Positions 12,632 to 23,154 of a DNA stretch of 64,000 bases are shown one piece after another. The position numbers and the translations under genes were made by a program. Source of the stretch: Chinchilla lanigera. Lineage: Eukaryota; Chordata; Mammalia; Rodentia; Chinchillidae. How positions within the stretch are numbered: position 1 is the first letter of the stretch; each line of letters starts with the position of its first letter. The notes beneath the pieces were generated by a model that worked only from the letters and a program-made list of their open reading frames with translations, searched no databases and was not told where the DNA came from. The stretch is taken from assembly GCF_000276665.1 (NCBI RefSeq), contig NW_004955417.1, positions 28,921,748-28,985,747 of the forward strand. The letters are read 5' to 3'.

Positions 12632-12918
12632 CCTCTTCCCAGCTGTGCATTAGATGAGTCTGTTCAGCTTCTCCACCTTTCCCTTTACTCCCCTTTCCCT
12701 CAGTGCTTCTCCAAAGACGGGGCAAAGTTCAGTCGCTGTGCATGGGACCTGGAGAAGTGAACATTGGGAACTCTCACCTCATCCTAGTGAGATCAGCTGA
12801 ACCTGCATCCTCTACTGGACCTTCCCGTAGTTGGCCACAGGTTGTGAAATGATCAAAACATTCAAAACCAAGCCAGCGAGTGGCCTCCACCACCTGCTTC
12901 AGTGCTGCTGCAGTTGTG
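12632..12918 (+). repeat. Direct repeat, copy 2 (287 bp)
   Basis: Same orientation as copy 1, offset 1,002-1,003 bp. The single-base deletion is in the CCTTTCCCG/CCTTCCCG position. Sequence after the repeat diverges immediately (GGTGAAGTCC versus TCTCAGTTAA). Confidence 0.93.
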
Positions 12919-13004
12919 GTGAAGTCCAGGGCCTGCGTGCTGAGCCGCAGAGCCAGCCCTTGCTCCATTTGATTTTATTTGGTGTTTGGAGGCAGTGCGT
13001 CTTT

Positions 13005-13985
13005 CCTTTAGCCTCTTTTTTTGTAATTTTAAATTTGTATACTGGTGCCTGGTTGTAGGACATAATGCTTTGCAGTCATCCTGTAGAGTTGGTGCATGTG
13101 CGTTACAGATCTTAATTCCCCTTTTATCCCCCCTCTCCTCCCCTCCCCCTCTCCATCTCCTGATCCCCTTCCCACTGAGAAAGATCTGTCTCCCTGCTTC
13201 CTATTATTTCTTTTACTTTGTTTTTTATTTATACCTTGGGCTTCTCAGAGAAGAGAAACCATGTGATATTGAAGCTTTGCATCTGATTTATTTCAGTTAA
13301 CATTACGGCCTCAAGGTGCAAGTTTATCCTTCTTTATGGCAGAGTAGTACTCCACTGTATAGAAACACCACAGTTGCTTTATCCATACATCTGCTGATGG
13401 ACATATAGGCTGCTTCCAAGATTTCAGCTAGTATGAGTTGTGCTGTTACACACATGTGTGCATGGGTCACTGTAACATGATGTCTTTAACTCTTTTAGGA
13501 AGATACCTTTAAGGAGAATGGCTGGGTGAAATAGAATTTCAAGTTTTAGTTTTTGAGGAATTGCCACACTAATTTCCATAGAGATTATATTAGTTCAGAT
13601 TTCCACCTACACTGTAGAAGGCTTCCTTTTCCTCACAACCTCACCAGCCTTTGTTATTATTTGATTTCTTTTTTTGTTTGTTTTTTTGTTTTTTTGTTTT
13701 TCTTCCGGTACCAGGAATCAAACTCACAACCTTGTGCTTGCCAGGCAGGCACTTTGCCACTGAGCCAAATTGTCAGCCCCTATTATTTGATTTCTTGATG
13801 GCCATTCTTTCTGGGGTCAGATAGATTTATAATCTCAGTGTTGTTTTATTTTGCATTTTCTCTAATGGCCAGAGATACTGAGCATGTCTTCATGTATTTA
13901 TTGGCCATTTGGACTTCTTTGATATGTCCACTTCAATTGCCCATTTTTTATTGGTTCTTTTATTTTGGGCATCTAATTTTATTTT
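13005..13985 (-). mobile_element. L1 3' end (ORF2 tail plus 3'UTR), minus strand
   Basis: Antisense L1 landmarks in order from the left are: 3'UTR with a C/T-rich tract (13119-13157), CTGATCCCCTTCCCACTGAG, TTATGGCAGAGTAGTACTCC, CATCTGCTGATGGACATATA, and TGGCCATTTGGACTTCTTTG. These correspond to the C-terminal ORF2 region. Frames are broken and the 5' part is missing, so it is a dead truncated copy. It is interrupted by an ID SINE at 13671-13780. Confidence 0.88.
13671..13780 (-). mobile_element. ID SINE inserted in L1, minus strand
   Basis: Contains CCGGTACCAGGAATCAAACTC and GCTTGCCAGGCAGGCACTTT, ending GTCAGCCCC, with a T/G-rich tail at left. The perfect 16-bp target-site duplication TATTATTTGATTTCTT lies at 13655-13670 and 13781-13796, so it inserted after the surrounding L1. 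Confidence 0.95.
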
Positions 13986-14027
13986 TTGAAATAGGACCTC
14001 TGTTAATTGCTAAGATATCCAGGCTGG
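13986..14027 (-). mobile_element. B1/Alu-like SINE fragment, left part
   Basis: TTTTTTGAAATAGGACCTCT and GATATCCAGGCTGG match the antisense 3' half of a 7SL-derived SINE. It continues at 14381-14455 beyond the ID/gap interval. Confidence 0.6.
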
Positions 14028-14057
14028 GGGGCTGGGGATTTAGCTCAGCGGCAAAAG
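14028..14057 (+). mobile_element. ID SINE, cut by assembly gap
   Basis: Only the 5' 30 bp (GGGGCTGGGGATTTAGCTCA and ten more bases) are present before the run of N. Its first bases follow GATATCCAGGCTGG, which recurs after the poly(A) of the next ID at 14381. Confidence 0.9.
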
Positions 14058-14157
14058 NNNNNNNNNNNNNNNNNNNNNNNNNNNNNNNNNNNNNNNNNNN
14101 NNNNNNNNNNNNNNNNNNNNNNNNNNNNNNNNNNNNNNNNNNNNNNNNNNNNNNNNN
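14058..14157. other. Assembly gap (100 N)
   Basis: Exactly 100 N, the usual convention for a gap of unknown size. It lies inside an ID SINE, a high-copy sequence prone to breaking assemblies. Confidence 0.99.
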
Positions 14158-14272
14158 ACCTGATCATGGATAAAGTAATCATGGATTACTTTAGCACTGA
14201 TCATGGATAAAGTAATACTTACTGAAAAATGTGCATGTGTATGTGTTCTGCCTTCAAGTTACTTAAGAGAGG
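14158..14272. other. Short block between gap and second ID
   Basis: Carries two copies of TGATCATGGATAAAGTAAT (14161-14179 and 14199-14217) and a perfect 10-bp inverted repeat at 14171-14193. It may not belong at this locus (see findings). Confidence 0.7.
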
Positions 14273-14380
14273 GGCTGGGGATTTAGCTCAGCGGCAAAAG
14301 TGCCTGCCTGGCAAGCGCAAGGTCGTGAGTTCGGTTCCCGGTACCGGAGAAAAACCACAAAAAAAAAAAAAAAAAAAAAA
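14273..14380 (+). mobile_element. ID SINE, complete, long poly(A)
   Basis: Full-length body: GGGGCTGGGGATTTAGCTCA, CCTGCCTGGCAAGCGCAAGG, TCGTGAGTTCGGTTCCCGG, TACCGGAGAAAAACCAC, then an A run of 22. Box A and box B are intact, so it is close to the family consensus and young. Confidence 0.95.
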
Positions 14381-14455
14381 GATATCCAGGCTGGGCTAGA
14401 ACTTGACATCTTCCTGCCTCAGCCTCCAAGTGACTGGAGACTACGAGTGTTTGTA
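14381..14455 (-). mobile_element. B1/Alu-like SINE fragment, right part
   Basis: CAGGCTGGGCTAGAACTTG and CCTGCCTCAGCCTCCAAGTG are the antisense core of a 7SL-derived SINE and continue the fragment at 13986-14027. Confidence 0.7.
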
Positions 14456-15149
14456 GCTTCTTCATTGCTTCTTCCAGTTGGAAAGCACAGGGTTGTAGCT
14501 ACAGGTGGGATCACAACGAGTGCTTTCCTTAACAGTGGATGGAACCTGGCATTGGATCCTACATTGTTCAGGTAGGATTTACAGTATTTGCTTTTATTTT
14601 TCCAAGCCATAAGTAGAGTATTTTAAGTTTGTAAAAACAGGGGGGTGAGGGCTGAAAGAATGGGTTTCTAAACAATGGCAGGAAAATAATGTCTGAACTA
14701 GGAAAAGATTAGTAACATAGAAAATCATCACCATGTTTTGCTTCAGCAGTTTGTGCTGAACCGGCCCTTGGCGGTAGTGGCCCAGTAGCAAAACAAAATA
14801 ATAACAAAAACGAAAGCAAGCTGATCGGGGAAACACTGATTTGTATTAAAGGCAACTTGTTTGAAAACAGGAAAGTGTCTCCTTCTGTACTGATTCAAGT
14901 TGGCGTATTTGTGTCTGAGGTTTAAGAGTGTGAGTTAAAAGCTCGTAAGGGCGTAAGTTCCTTAGTGCTGTTGCCACTGCCTTGGACATGAGTCCAACCC
15001 TGATGCAGCTCATCTGGAGTTTTCCATCCTGAGCGCAGCGACACACATTTCTCTGGCTCCAGTGAGATAGGGGGTGGGGTTGGGGTGGGAGCTACTGCTG
15101 AGAGCCTTCCGATCTGCATGGGGGTAGTTGCTATTCATCAGCGTCTCTC
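14456..15149. other. Intron 1 stretch, nothing recognised
   Basis: Unique sequence of mixed composition. Short minus-strand frames only. Confidence 0.6.
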
Positions 15150-15293
15150 GGCATGGTGCACGTGCTGTGATCCCACAACTCCAGAGGGAGGCTGAGGCAT
15201 GAATGCAAGGCCAGCCTGGGCTACACAGTGAGCGATGTCCAAGCCAGCCTGGATTCCAGAGCGAGACCCTGTCCCAAAAGGCCAGAAAAAAAT
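15150..15293 (+). mobile_element. B1 SINE with internal partial duplication
   Basis: GGCATGGTGCACGTGCTGTG, GGAGGCTGAGGCATGAATGC, then the GCCAGCCTGG core occurs twice (15211 and 15243) before AGCGAGACCCTGTCCCAAAA. The repeated core resembles the internal duplication typical of rodent B1. Confidence 0.85.
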
Positions 15294-16603
15294 CCACCTG
15301 GAAACAAGAACTTTACATTTCACCACCTTCACTCAACTGAGGAAGTGCATTTTTACTCCTTATTCAAAGGGAAACGGGAGCAAGAAGCCTGTTTTTCTGT
15401 CTCCTGTGCTGGAAGCCCGTGTAGGCCTGATGGGCCCTGGCAGACCTGGGCCCTGCGGCTGCAGGAGGAGCTGGGAGGTCAGAGCTTGCCCTTTGCCTGC
15501 AGCTCCTGCCTGTGAGGCGCTTGTGTTCACTCCGCCGTGGCTCGGTTACCCAGGGTAGGGCTGTTCCTTCCCGAGAGAGAGCCCTGGCTGCTTGGTGCAG
15601 CTGCAGCCTGGAGCTGTGGCGGGCTTTGCAGCTGCATCTGTGCCCTCCGCCTCTCGGGGAGCCTGGTCTGTCACCTGGGGGTGTGTGGAGTGGGTCTCCC
15701 TGCAGATGCTGGTCCTGGAGAGGCGCTCCTGCGCCCCTTGGGAAGTGCACAGCCCGCTGCAGGCTCTTCCGTGACAGTATTGCACAGGGTTTGACTCACC
15801 CTGGTGGTGTCGCCGGCCTGTCACAGCTGGGCCGATGGAGCATGTGGGTGTTGTCTGTGCCTCCGCCACACCGCCTCTGCATCTTGTGAGGGTTTTGCAA
15901 CTCGCGGTCTGTTGGAGGTGTTTTGTTTTTTTAATTTGTTCATCCCCCAAAGATGAAAGAGATCTGCCAGCATGAAGTTTGGAAAATGACACATACACCT
16001 GTGAAATTAGGCAAATTCTCTGAAGTTCGTATTCCAACCCAGACACACACTCTGCAACAATGCTTTGTTTTGTGTGATGGGTTTGTCTCCGGCGGGGCAG
16101 GTACAGGTGTGCAGGATGGGACAGGCTCAGAGAGAGGGAGAGAGCGTGCATCATTATCACTGTGTCAGACCCCAGCAGAGCCGACCTGGCCGCCCTCCAG
16201 GGCGGAGGCCACGCCTGGCTGTGAACCGAGCTCTGCGTTGCCCTCCCCTTGACTGCCCGATCGAGGTGGGGGCCATGGGCCCTAAGCCAGAGCCCTGTGT
16301 AGGTGAGCAGTGCAGGGCTGCTATGCCACCGTCTCCAGACCCCTTGGTCTGTGCCCTGAGTGTGGGGTGGCAACAGGAAGAGGAGCATGGCCGCTGGACA
16401 TCTGGCCACACAGTCAGTCGTCCACACTGGCAGCCTGGCCCTGCCTGCTCGCAGGGCCCTGCCTGGCATTTTGGAGCCCCAGCCCCTGCAGAGAGGAGGG
16501 TGTGGTCTTGACGCTGTGTAAGCTGTCAGACACCTGGACAGCTGCCTTTGCTTCAAGAGCCTGAGATGCTGTCTGCTGACCTTCCTTCTGTCTCACAGCC
16601 AGG
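15294..16603. other. GC-rich unassigned block
   Basis: 15400-16560 is GC-rich with long open frames on both strands, including 336 codons on the minus strand (15546-16556). The peptide is low-complexity in places, no domain is recognised and no splice signals or polyadenylation signal were found. I do not call a gene. Confidence 0.6.
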
Positions 16604-16665
16604 GGTGTGTGTGTGCATGTGTGTATGTGTGTGTGTGTGCCCGTGTGTGTATGCATGTACGTGTG
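16604..16665 (+). repeat. (GT)n imperfect microsatellite
   Basis: Alternating GT/GC/AT dinucleotides with interruptions such as GTGCATGT and GCCCGT. Confidence 0.9.
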
Positions 16666-18616
16666 GCCCAGGGCTCCCGGAGGGGTGGAGAAGGTGAGGG
16701 GTGACGTTTGGTGGCTGCAGTGTATTCCTTGTTACCACAGTCAGCTGAGAAAGCGCTGTCAGGCATTGGTAGGACTCTGACGTTGGTGGGCGAACGGTTC
16801 ACTGGCCCTGAGTGAGTAACCCAGACCCGCCCATCAGCAGGAGAGACCTGGCTGGTTGTCCAGTTGTCCGTATCTGACCGTTGGGCATCAGTGGCAGCAC
16901 CTGAAGTGTTATGCACAGTTGAGTGTGGATGATGCATGAGCTTCACGTGATTGTGCAGGTTCCGTGGAAGGACAGGAGCAGAAGTGCCTGCCCCAGACAC
17001 TTGAGGCTCAGAGTCCCGCCTCAGCTTTCTGAGGTCCGCAGGTCCAGTTGGGGTCTGGGAATCGATTTGCTTTTCCAGGGAGTTTCCGGGAGCTGCAATT
17101 GCTGCTGAAACAGAGCTCAGTGTTGGGCAGACACTGTTTGCTGATTGGCTACTTATCATTAGCTAGTGAATCCAGGCTGCATCTTGAGAGCAGTTATTTT
17201 CTTAAAAATAGTTCCCCAAAGGTTAAATTAACAATTAAAGAACGAAGATGTGTGAGGTCCGTGTACCAACTCCCCACAAGCAATGTAATGGTATGTATTG
17301 CAAAATGCACTAAAAAATCTAAAAATACAAGAAGATGGAAAATTATATCATGCATGAACTAAATAAAAATCATTAAGCAGGTAAAGAATCACAGTAACAG
17401 GGCAGGGCCAGAAGTGGTGTCACCGAAATGAAGGATTAAAAAATAAATTTGATGAGAAGTGAGTCAGGCTCAAGTGTCGTTAGCTCATCAGAAAAGTTGG
17501 TGTGCTCGAAGGCCAGGTCTGGATGCAGCCTTCGCGTGGATGTCCCCCTCCCCTGACGGCTCCCCCAGAGCCGGTGCAGTGGATTAACCCCTTCCTTCCT
17601 TCCCCATGTTTCCCAGGCCCAGGTTTCATCTTTTTCTTGGCCTTAGGAAACCGCTTAGGAAAGTGTCACTGGGCCTTGCTCAGGATAGAAACATTTTGGA
17701 TAATTACATGATCAAAATTTTTAGACTAGAATAGCACCTGTATTTTGGTGGAGTGCTTGCAGTTTCTAAAGCAAATGTGAACGTGTTCTTGCTGTAGTAT
17801 ATGAAGCTAGGGATTTTGATGACCTCAGTTACAAAGCTTTGTCAGCTGTCCATCGTGTGTCGGGCTCCGTGGAGAGGATCGCTCTCTTTCCTTCCTTCCT
17901 CGCGAGTGTTAGGAGCCCCAGTGCTCCCTTCCAGCAAACCTCTGCTTCTGGGCCGCGCAGTCCAAGGTCAGCTCTGTCCCCTATGTGTGGACACAGGCAC
18001 TGGCTCTGAATAACCAGGAAAAGACAGTGGATCTCACACTGTCACACAGAACGTGTCCCCCACCACACAGCGTGATAACGGCTTAGAAATATGCAGGCAG
18101 GTGTAAGCTGGCCCTACCTTACCGCTCCTGGCCTTGGCCTTGGCCTTGATAACAATGAAGTTCAACTGAAAAATCATGGTTGAAGTATTAAGGGCAGTGA
18201 CTAAACCCAAGGTGCCAGACCTGCTGCTTTCGGTTGCAAATGTGGTGAACCTGGGATTATAATGTAACAGAGGAAGTAAGAAGAACGCTCAAGTGACTGG
18301 GGTTTAGGGTGCCACAGCAGGAGCCTTTTCTGGCTCCCTCCATTTAAAATGGAATTTTTGTTTTGTTTTCCTTCCTTGCTTTCACCAGTTTCATACCTGG
18401 TGTACACAGTCTGTCTTCTTAGTGGGATTCTCCACTCTTTCCTTTCGGGCCGGGGCCGTCTGCTCTCAGCACTGCTGCTACCCAGAGGCCATGCACAGCA
18501 CCTGTGGTAAATACGAGTGCAGTGCAGAAAGAATGGGAGGGTGGACATCCGAATTCTCAGGAAGAGAACAAGGTACCATGGAGAGGCTGGGGAACATTAG
18601 AGACGTGGAAAATGCC
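16666..18616. other. Intron 1 stretch, nothing recognised
   Basis: Unique DNA; the minus-strand frame over 16593-17159 (188 codons) is partly a translation of the GT repeat and is not credible as a gene. Confidence 0.6.
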
Positions 18617-18706
18617 AGGGCTGGGGTGCAGCTGGCTTCACTCAGAGGGAAAACACTTGCTTAGCATACTGCAGGCCCTGGGTTCAGTCCCAGCACCAAC
18701 AAACAT

Positions 18707-18707
<1 letters not shown>
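18617..18707 (+). mobile_element. ID SINE, old copy
   Basis: GGGCTGGGGTGCAGCTGGC, ACACTTGCTTAGCATACTGC, and CCTGGGTTCAGTCCCAGCAC retain box A and box B order with many changes. The tail became the (CA)n repeat that follows. Confidence 0.75.

Positions 18708-18750
<43 letters not shown>
18708..18750 (+). repeat. (CA)n microsatellite
   Basis: About 21 CA units grown from the A-rich tail of the preceding ID element. Confidence 0.97.
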
Positions 18751-18756
<6 letters not shown>

Positions 18757-21700
18757 ACACACAAGTCACAAGCTTCAGATAATATCATCATAATTGTTCT
18801 ATTTTATTATTAGTTGTTGTTAGTCCCTTATTGTGCCAAGTTTATGAATCAAGCCCTTGGTAGGTGTGTGTGTCAGTGTTATACAAGGTGTGGTTTTGGT
18901 GGGTTTAACTGTTCACTGGGGCCTTGTGATTTGTCTTCCCATGGACGAAGGTGAATACTGCTTCATGTTTGTAAAGACTACACTGCCTCAGTTTTTCATG
19001 ATAGGGCTGCCACCTTCTGTAAACCGAGGACAACTTCATGGGCCTCTGATTACAAAATATTTGAATTTCCCTACCATCTCTGTCGTTAACTTCCTGGGTC
19101 AGCAGATGGGGCATTTACTAATGAGTTAAATTTTCTTAATGCTTGAGTTACTTTTTGGTAGTAAATTAGTCATTAGAGATTCTGGTTCCAACTTTGTCTG
19201 TATTTTTCCTCTAGCTGCTTCTTTCTGTGATGTCCATATTTAACCTACTGTATAAATTTAGTTGCCGATTGCAAGGTTTACATATGTTCTAATAAAATTG
19301 TTGTTTTCCTGGTAGCATCATTCAGTTAATTTGAAATCTCCCAAAGCAAGGGTTTTCAGGAAAAATGCATTTAAGTTATTTAAAATCTTTTCTGGTTTAT
19401 ATGCCAAAAGATGTTAATGCTGCCGTGTTTAAAAGTGGCCAAAGACTTTATAGAGAAGGATATTGCTTCACTTTTTTCAGATTAAAGAGTACATTTTTCC
19501 CCCTAAAGAAACAATTTGAATAAGACTTGACCCTTCCTCTCCATTTTACAATGATGTATGGTCACATTGAACCCACCATTAGAATTTCTCTAATATCTTC
19601 CCTTGCGTTAACATTTCAAAACTCAATTTAAATATTCACATGCCTCGTTTTTAATAAACTTAACAAAATTCAGGTAATTTCCTTCAACTTTCTTGATTGA
19701 ACGACAGCAGTTGGTACAGACATTAAAAAAAGTTGTACAGCTATGAGCAAAGCCCAAATCAATTATATATAAGAAATAACACATGGAAAGAAATTAATCA
19801 AAAGGAGGAACTTCTACTATATGATTCTCTGGTCTGTTACCTGCAGGCAACAACCGTAAATGAAAAAAAATCAACATTCTTCTGGTAGATAAGGAGAAAA
19901 ATTAATAATAAAAATGTTTCTTTCCCACTGGATCCCTGATGCAGCCATTGTGGAAAGTGGGAGAGCACAGGATGAATTTGCTCTCTTGAAATAATGGTTT
20001 TTAGACTATGGAATTGAGGTTTTCTTGCTGGTAGGCTTGATATCATGAGTTCCTAGTAGGATTGGCACAGTCCCAAGAGCAGCCCTGTCTCTGCCCCATC
20101 ATTAAATGTCTCAGCGGGGTGTGCAGGACACGGGTGTCCTAGCAAGTGGGTAGGGTTGTCCCTTGTGCCACAGGGACATGAATGCAGCCGCTGCGTCTCC
20201 AGAGAGGAACTCCTGAGCAACTCCGAGACACACTGAGGGAAAGCGTGCAAGTACTTTACAGCTAATCATGCTCACACCCATAGTGAGAAGGTAGGCACAC
20301 GGCTTTGTGGGATTTCGTTCTTTATTTTACAGCTGAGGCTACCTTTTTTCTATTTTTAATTGAACAAACAGGGTGTATGGCTACAAATGCTCCCCTGAAA
20401 TCTTCAAGGATACAATGTAGAAATATACACGTTTAAATAACAGGCATGCAGTTTAAACGGACTCTTTCATTTTCATCAAATACAGAAAAATGTAGTAGAA
20501 GTTTAACTCCTTTTATCTCCCAACATAGTGTGTATGTATATAGGGTTTGATATATTTGTATACACATATGTTGAGTGTAAACCAGAATTTGCTCCCTTTG
20601 TTTTTATGTTTATGTTTTAAAAGGTAGTGTCACCCACTAAAAGTAGCTCAATTATAATGTGCTAATTCAAGCATGGTGCATATTAAATTGTGAGGTTCAA
20701 GGCCCCCGTTTTATATATAAGGTTGCTGTATGTGGCTTCTTAGTCCTTTGTGTGAGTCAGTCCAGTGCAAGGAACTTACGAGGGAGCAGGAGCTAGCCAC
20801 TCGGGCAGAGCTTCAACATTTTCATCTTCATTCATGCATTAAGATTTTGAGAATTTTTTCCGGTTGGTGTGGGTTCTTTGTTCTGTGTATGAGTAAAATG
20901 ATGTAAAGTTTGGGATAAAAGTTTTTAATTTTCAATGTCAGTAATACCTGCTATAAAAAGGACTCAAAATGATAAATGTTGAGAAGCACCAGAATAAAAA
21001 ACACTCTGGAAATTTTTGTGTGTTTTCCTGGCGAAACTCACCTAGCTGAATTTCGGAGCACACCGGTCGATGATTACAATTACTGGAATGGTAGTATTTT
21101 AATGTGACTTTCTCCCCACCTGCCAGACGCAATCAGGGCTGCCCAGAGCTCTGAAACAATCTCATTTTGCTCAGTGGCTAGTCTTGTGCAGCCTCCGGAA
21201 TGCGGAGAATATTAATGGGTGGAGCAGAGACGGAGTGCTCCCTGCAGTAGCATTATTATAGGGCGCCTTGTCCTCATCAAATGCAGGCAAAGCCCAGCCA
21301 ACCTGGTGTCTAAAAAATCAATGCCAGCGAGCATTCAAGAGATAGGACCTTTTCTGGGGAATATTGCACAGGCACCATAGAATGAATTTGGCACTTCCTT
21401 CCGTTCCTCATATATGAGGATATATATTAATTTCTGTAGAATTTAATTTATTTCTTGGATGCGTCTTATTCTGAAGAGCTTTTCATTTATCCAAGAAAAG
21501 CTATTCTGCATTTCGGTGAAGGTTCGGTCCTAGCAGAACGCCAGTCAGAGGTATTCATCGCGGCAGCTACGTGGGAAGAGACATGCATCCCATTTCGTAT
21601 TTGCTACACTGGTCCTTACCATTTCTTGCATTTCATCATTGTGTTAACTTTAATGTTCCTGAACTTTTACTTATATTTTATTTTTTCTCTCCAGCTGTCT

Positions 21701-23106
21701 TTTTGTCAAGTTCTAGCTCTTATGTTGCTTACTGTGGATGTGTTTTGGGGGTTTTCTTTAACCCCCTGAAACTGTCCCAACAGAAATGCATTTCTCTGGG
21801 GAAGGAAGTTGTTCCTGTAAATGCAGAGCTGTATATATCTAGTTCTTTATTCTCAATCCGTCAGTGACTCTGCTGTCAATGAATGGGTTATAATTACTTG
21901 ATACTGAACATTCTGCTGCCCTTTATCCACTCCTGATTATTGAAATAATGCGCAGAGGGAGACTTCTCTGGTGTGTCCACCTTCGGTTGGACACGGTTGC
22001 CCAGTGTTGCTGACTGTTGGAAGCTGGGAGGCGGTGGTGTGTCCACCATCACTGCTGGTCAGATTCTGCAGAAGCTCCTTTCTCTGCCCGGCTGGATCTC
22101 TTGAGGGCAGAGGTAGCTGTGGCCACTTCAGAGGGTCCCAAGTTCTCAGTTGTCTCTCTTCTCCCACACTGGCGCTGCTGCTCTGCACCCATTGGTTTTC
22201 CAGTGTAAACCGTGAGGGCAGCCTCCTTATTTGTGCTGAGAGCAATTCACAGCAGTATGGGCCTCACCTAGAGCACCACTGGTTATACCCAGAGTTCTAG
22301 GATAGACAGTGAATTATTAGCATTCAAACATGAGGTAAATGTTGATATTTACAAACATCAGGACGATTAATTCTGGCAAGTGTGTTTGGATATCTGTACA
22401 TCGAAAGCAATTGAAGAGCTGGTATGCAGATTTCCTTACACTTGCCTGCCGAGTGGTCTCAATCAGAAGTAATTTTCTCCATGAGGGCACATGGAGCTCA
22501 GTTGTGAGCCTTTTCTGAGTAGATATTATTATTTGTGTCAAATTACGTGTGGTGATTTTTCTGAAGTGGACTTCGGTACCCAGTAATCCATACCCAGGAG
22601 CTTCCTTCATTCCCTCCTTCATTGGTGCTGTTAATTACCCTGTGCTTCAAGTGTCTCTCACCCTCTTAAAATGTTAGTTTATGGCCACCGATGATCTGTT
22701 TCTTAAAGAAACATGCAATAGGGAGAGAAGAGAGAGCTCGGATCTAAAACCATAAATTCTGTGCATTTTAAGAGAGCCACTCTTCTCCGCATCTGATTTG
22801 GTGGCATGGTTAAGGAAAGGGTTATTAAGTTCACATTTTAAACCAAGCTTTACAAATCTGACGTTTGCTTTTGGAGCAATGCAAGATGGCCATTCATCAC
22901 TTTCTTGTGGCCCATGCTAAATATCGGCAGTGAGAGAGCATGTGTTTTGAACACGTGAGTTCAAAGGGTGCTCAGTTTTTATTTCGGTTTTTGCAGTTTG
23001 TTTTTGAAAGTAAATGTTTTTTTGAAAATAAGTTGCATGCTTGGAATTGCAAAGTGTTAGCCGACACTAAAGTAAAACAAGCCTTGTAATACTATGCTAT
23101 CAATTT

Positions 23107-23112
<6 letters not shown>
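18751..23112. other. Long AT-rich unique stretch of intron 1
   Basis: No SINE, LINE or LTR recognised over 4.3 kb. It includes a GC-richer, motif-dense segment at 21060-21300 that could be a conserved non-coding element; this cannot be tested from one sequence. Open frames of about 100 codons near 21455-22300 look like chance. Confidence 0.5.

Positions 23113-23152
<40 letters not shown>
23113..23152 (+). repeat. (AC)20 microsatellite
   Basis: Twenty uninterrupted AC units after GT. Confidence 0.97.

Positions 23153-23154
<2 letters not shown>

Noticed and set aside
11629..12918. Direct repeats as paired LTRs of a small provirus
   Set aside because: Ends lack TG...CA, there is no primer-binding site or polypurine tract, and the 715-bp spacer shows no retroviral motif.
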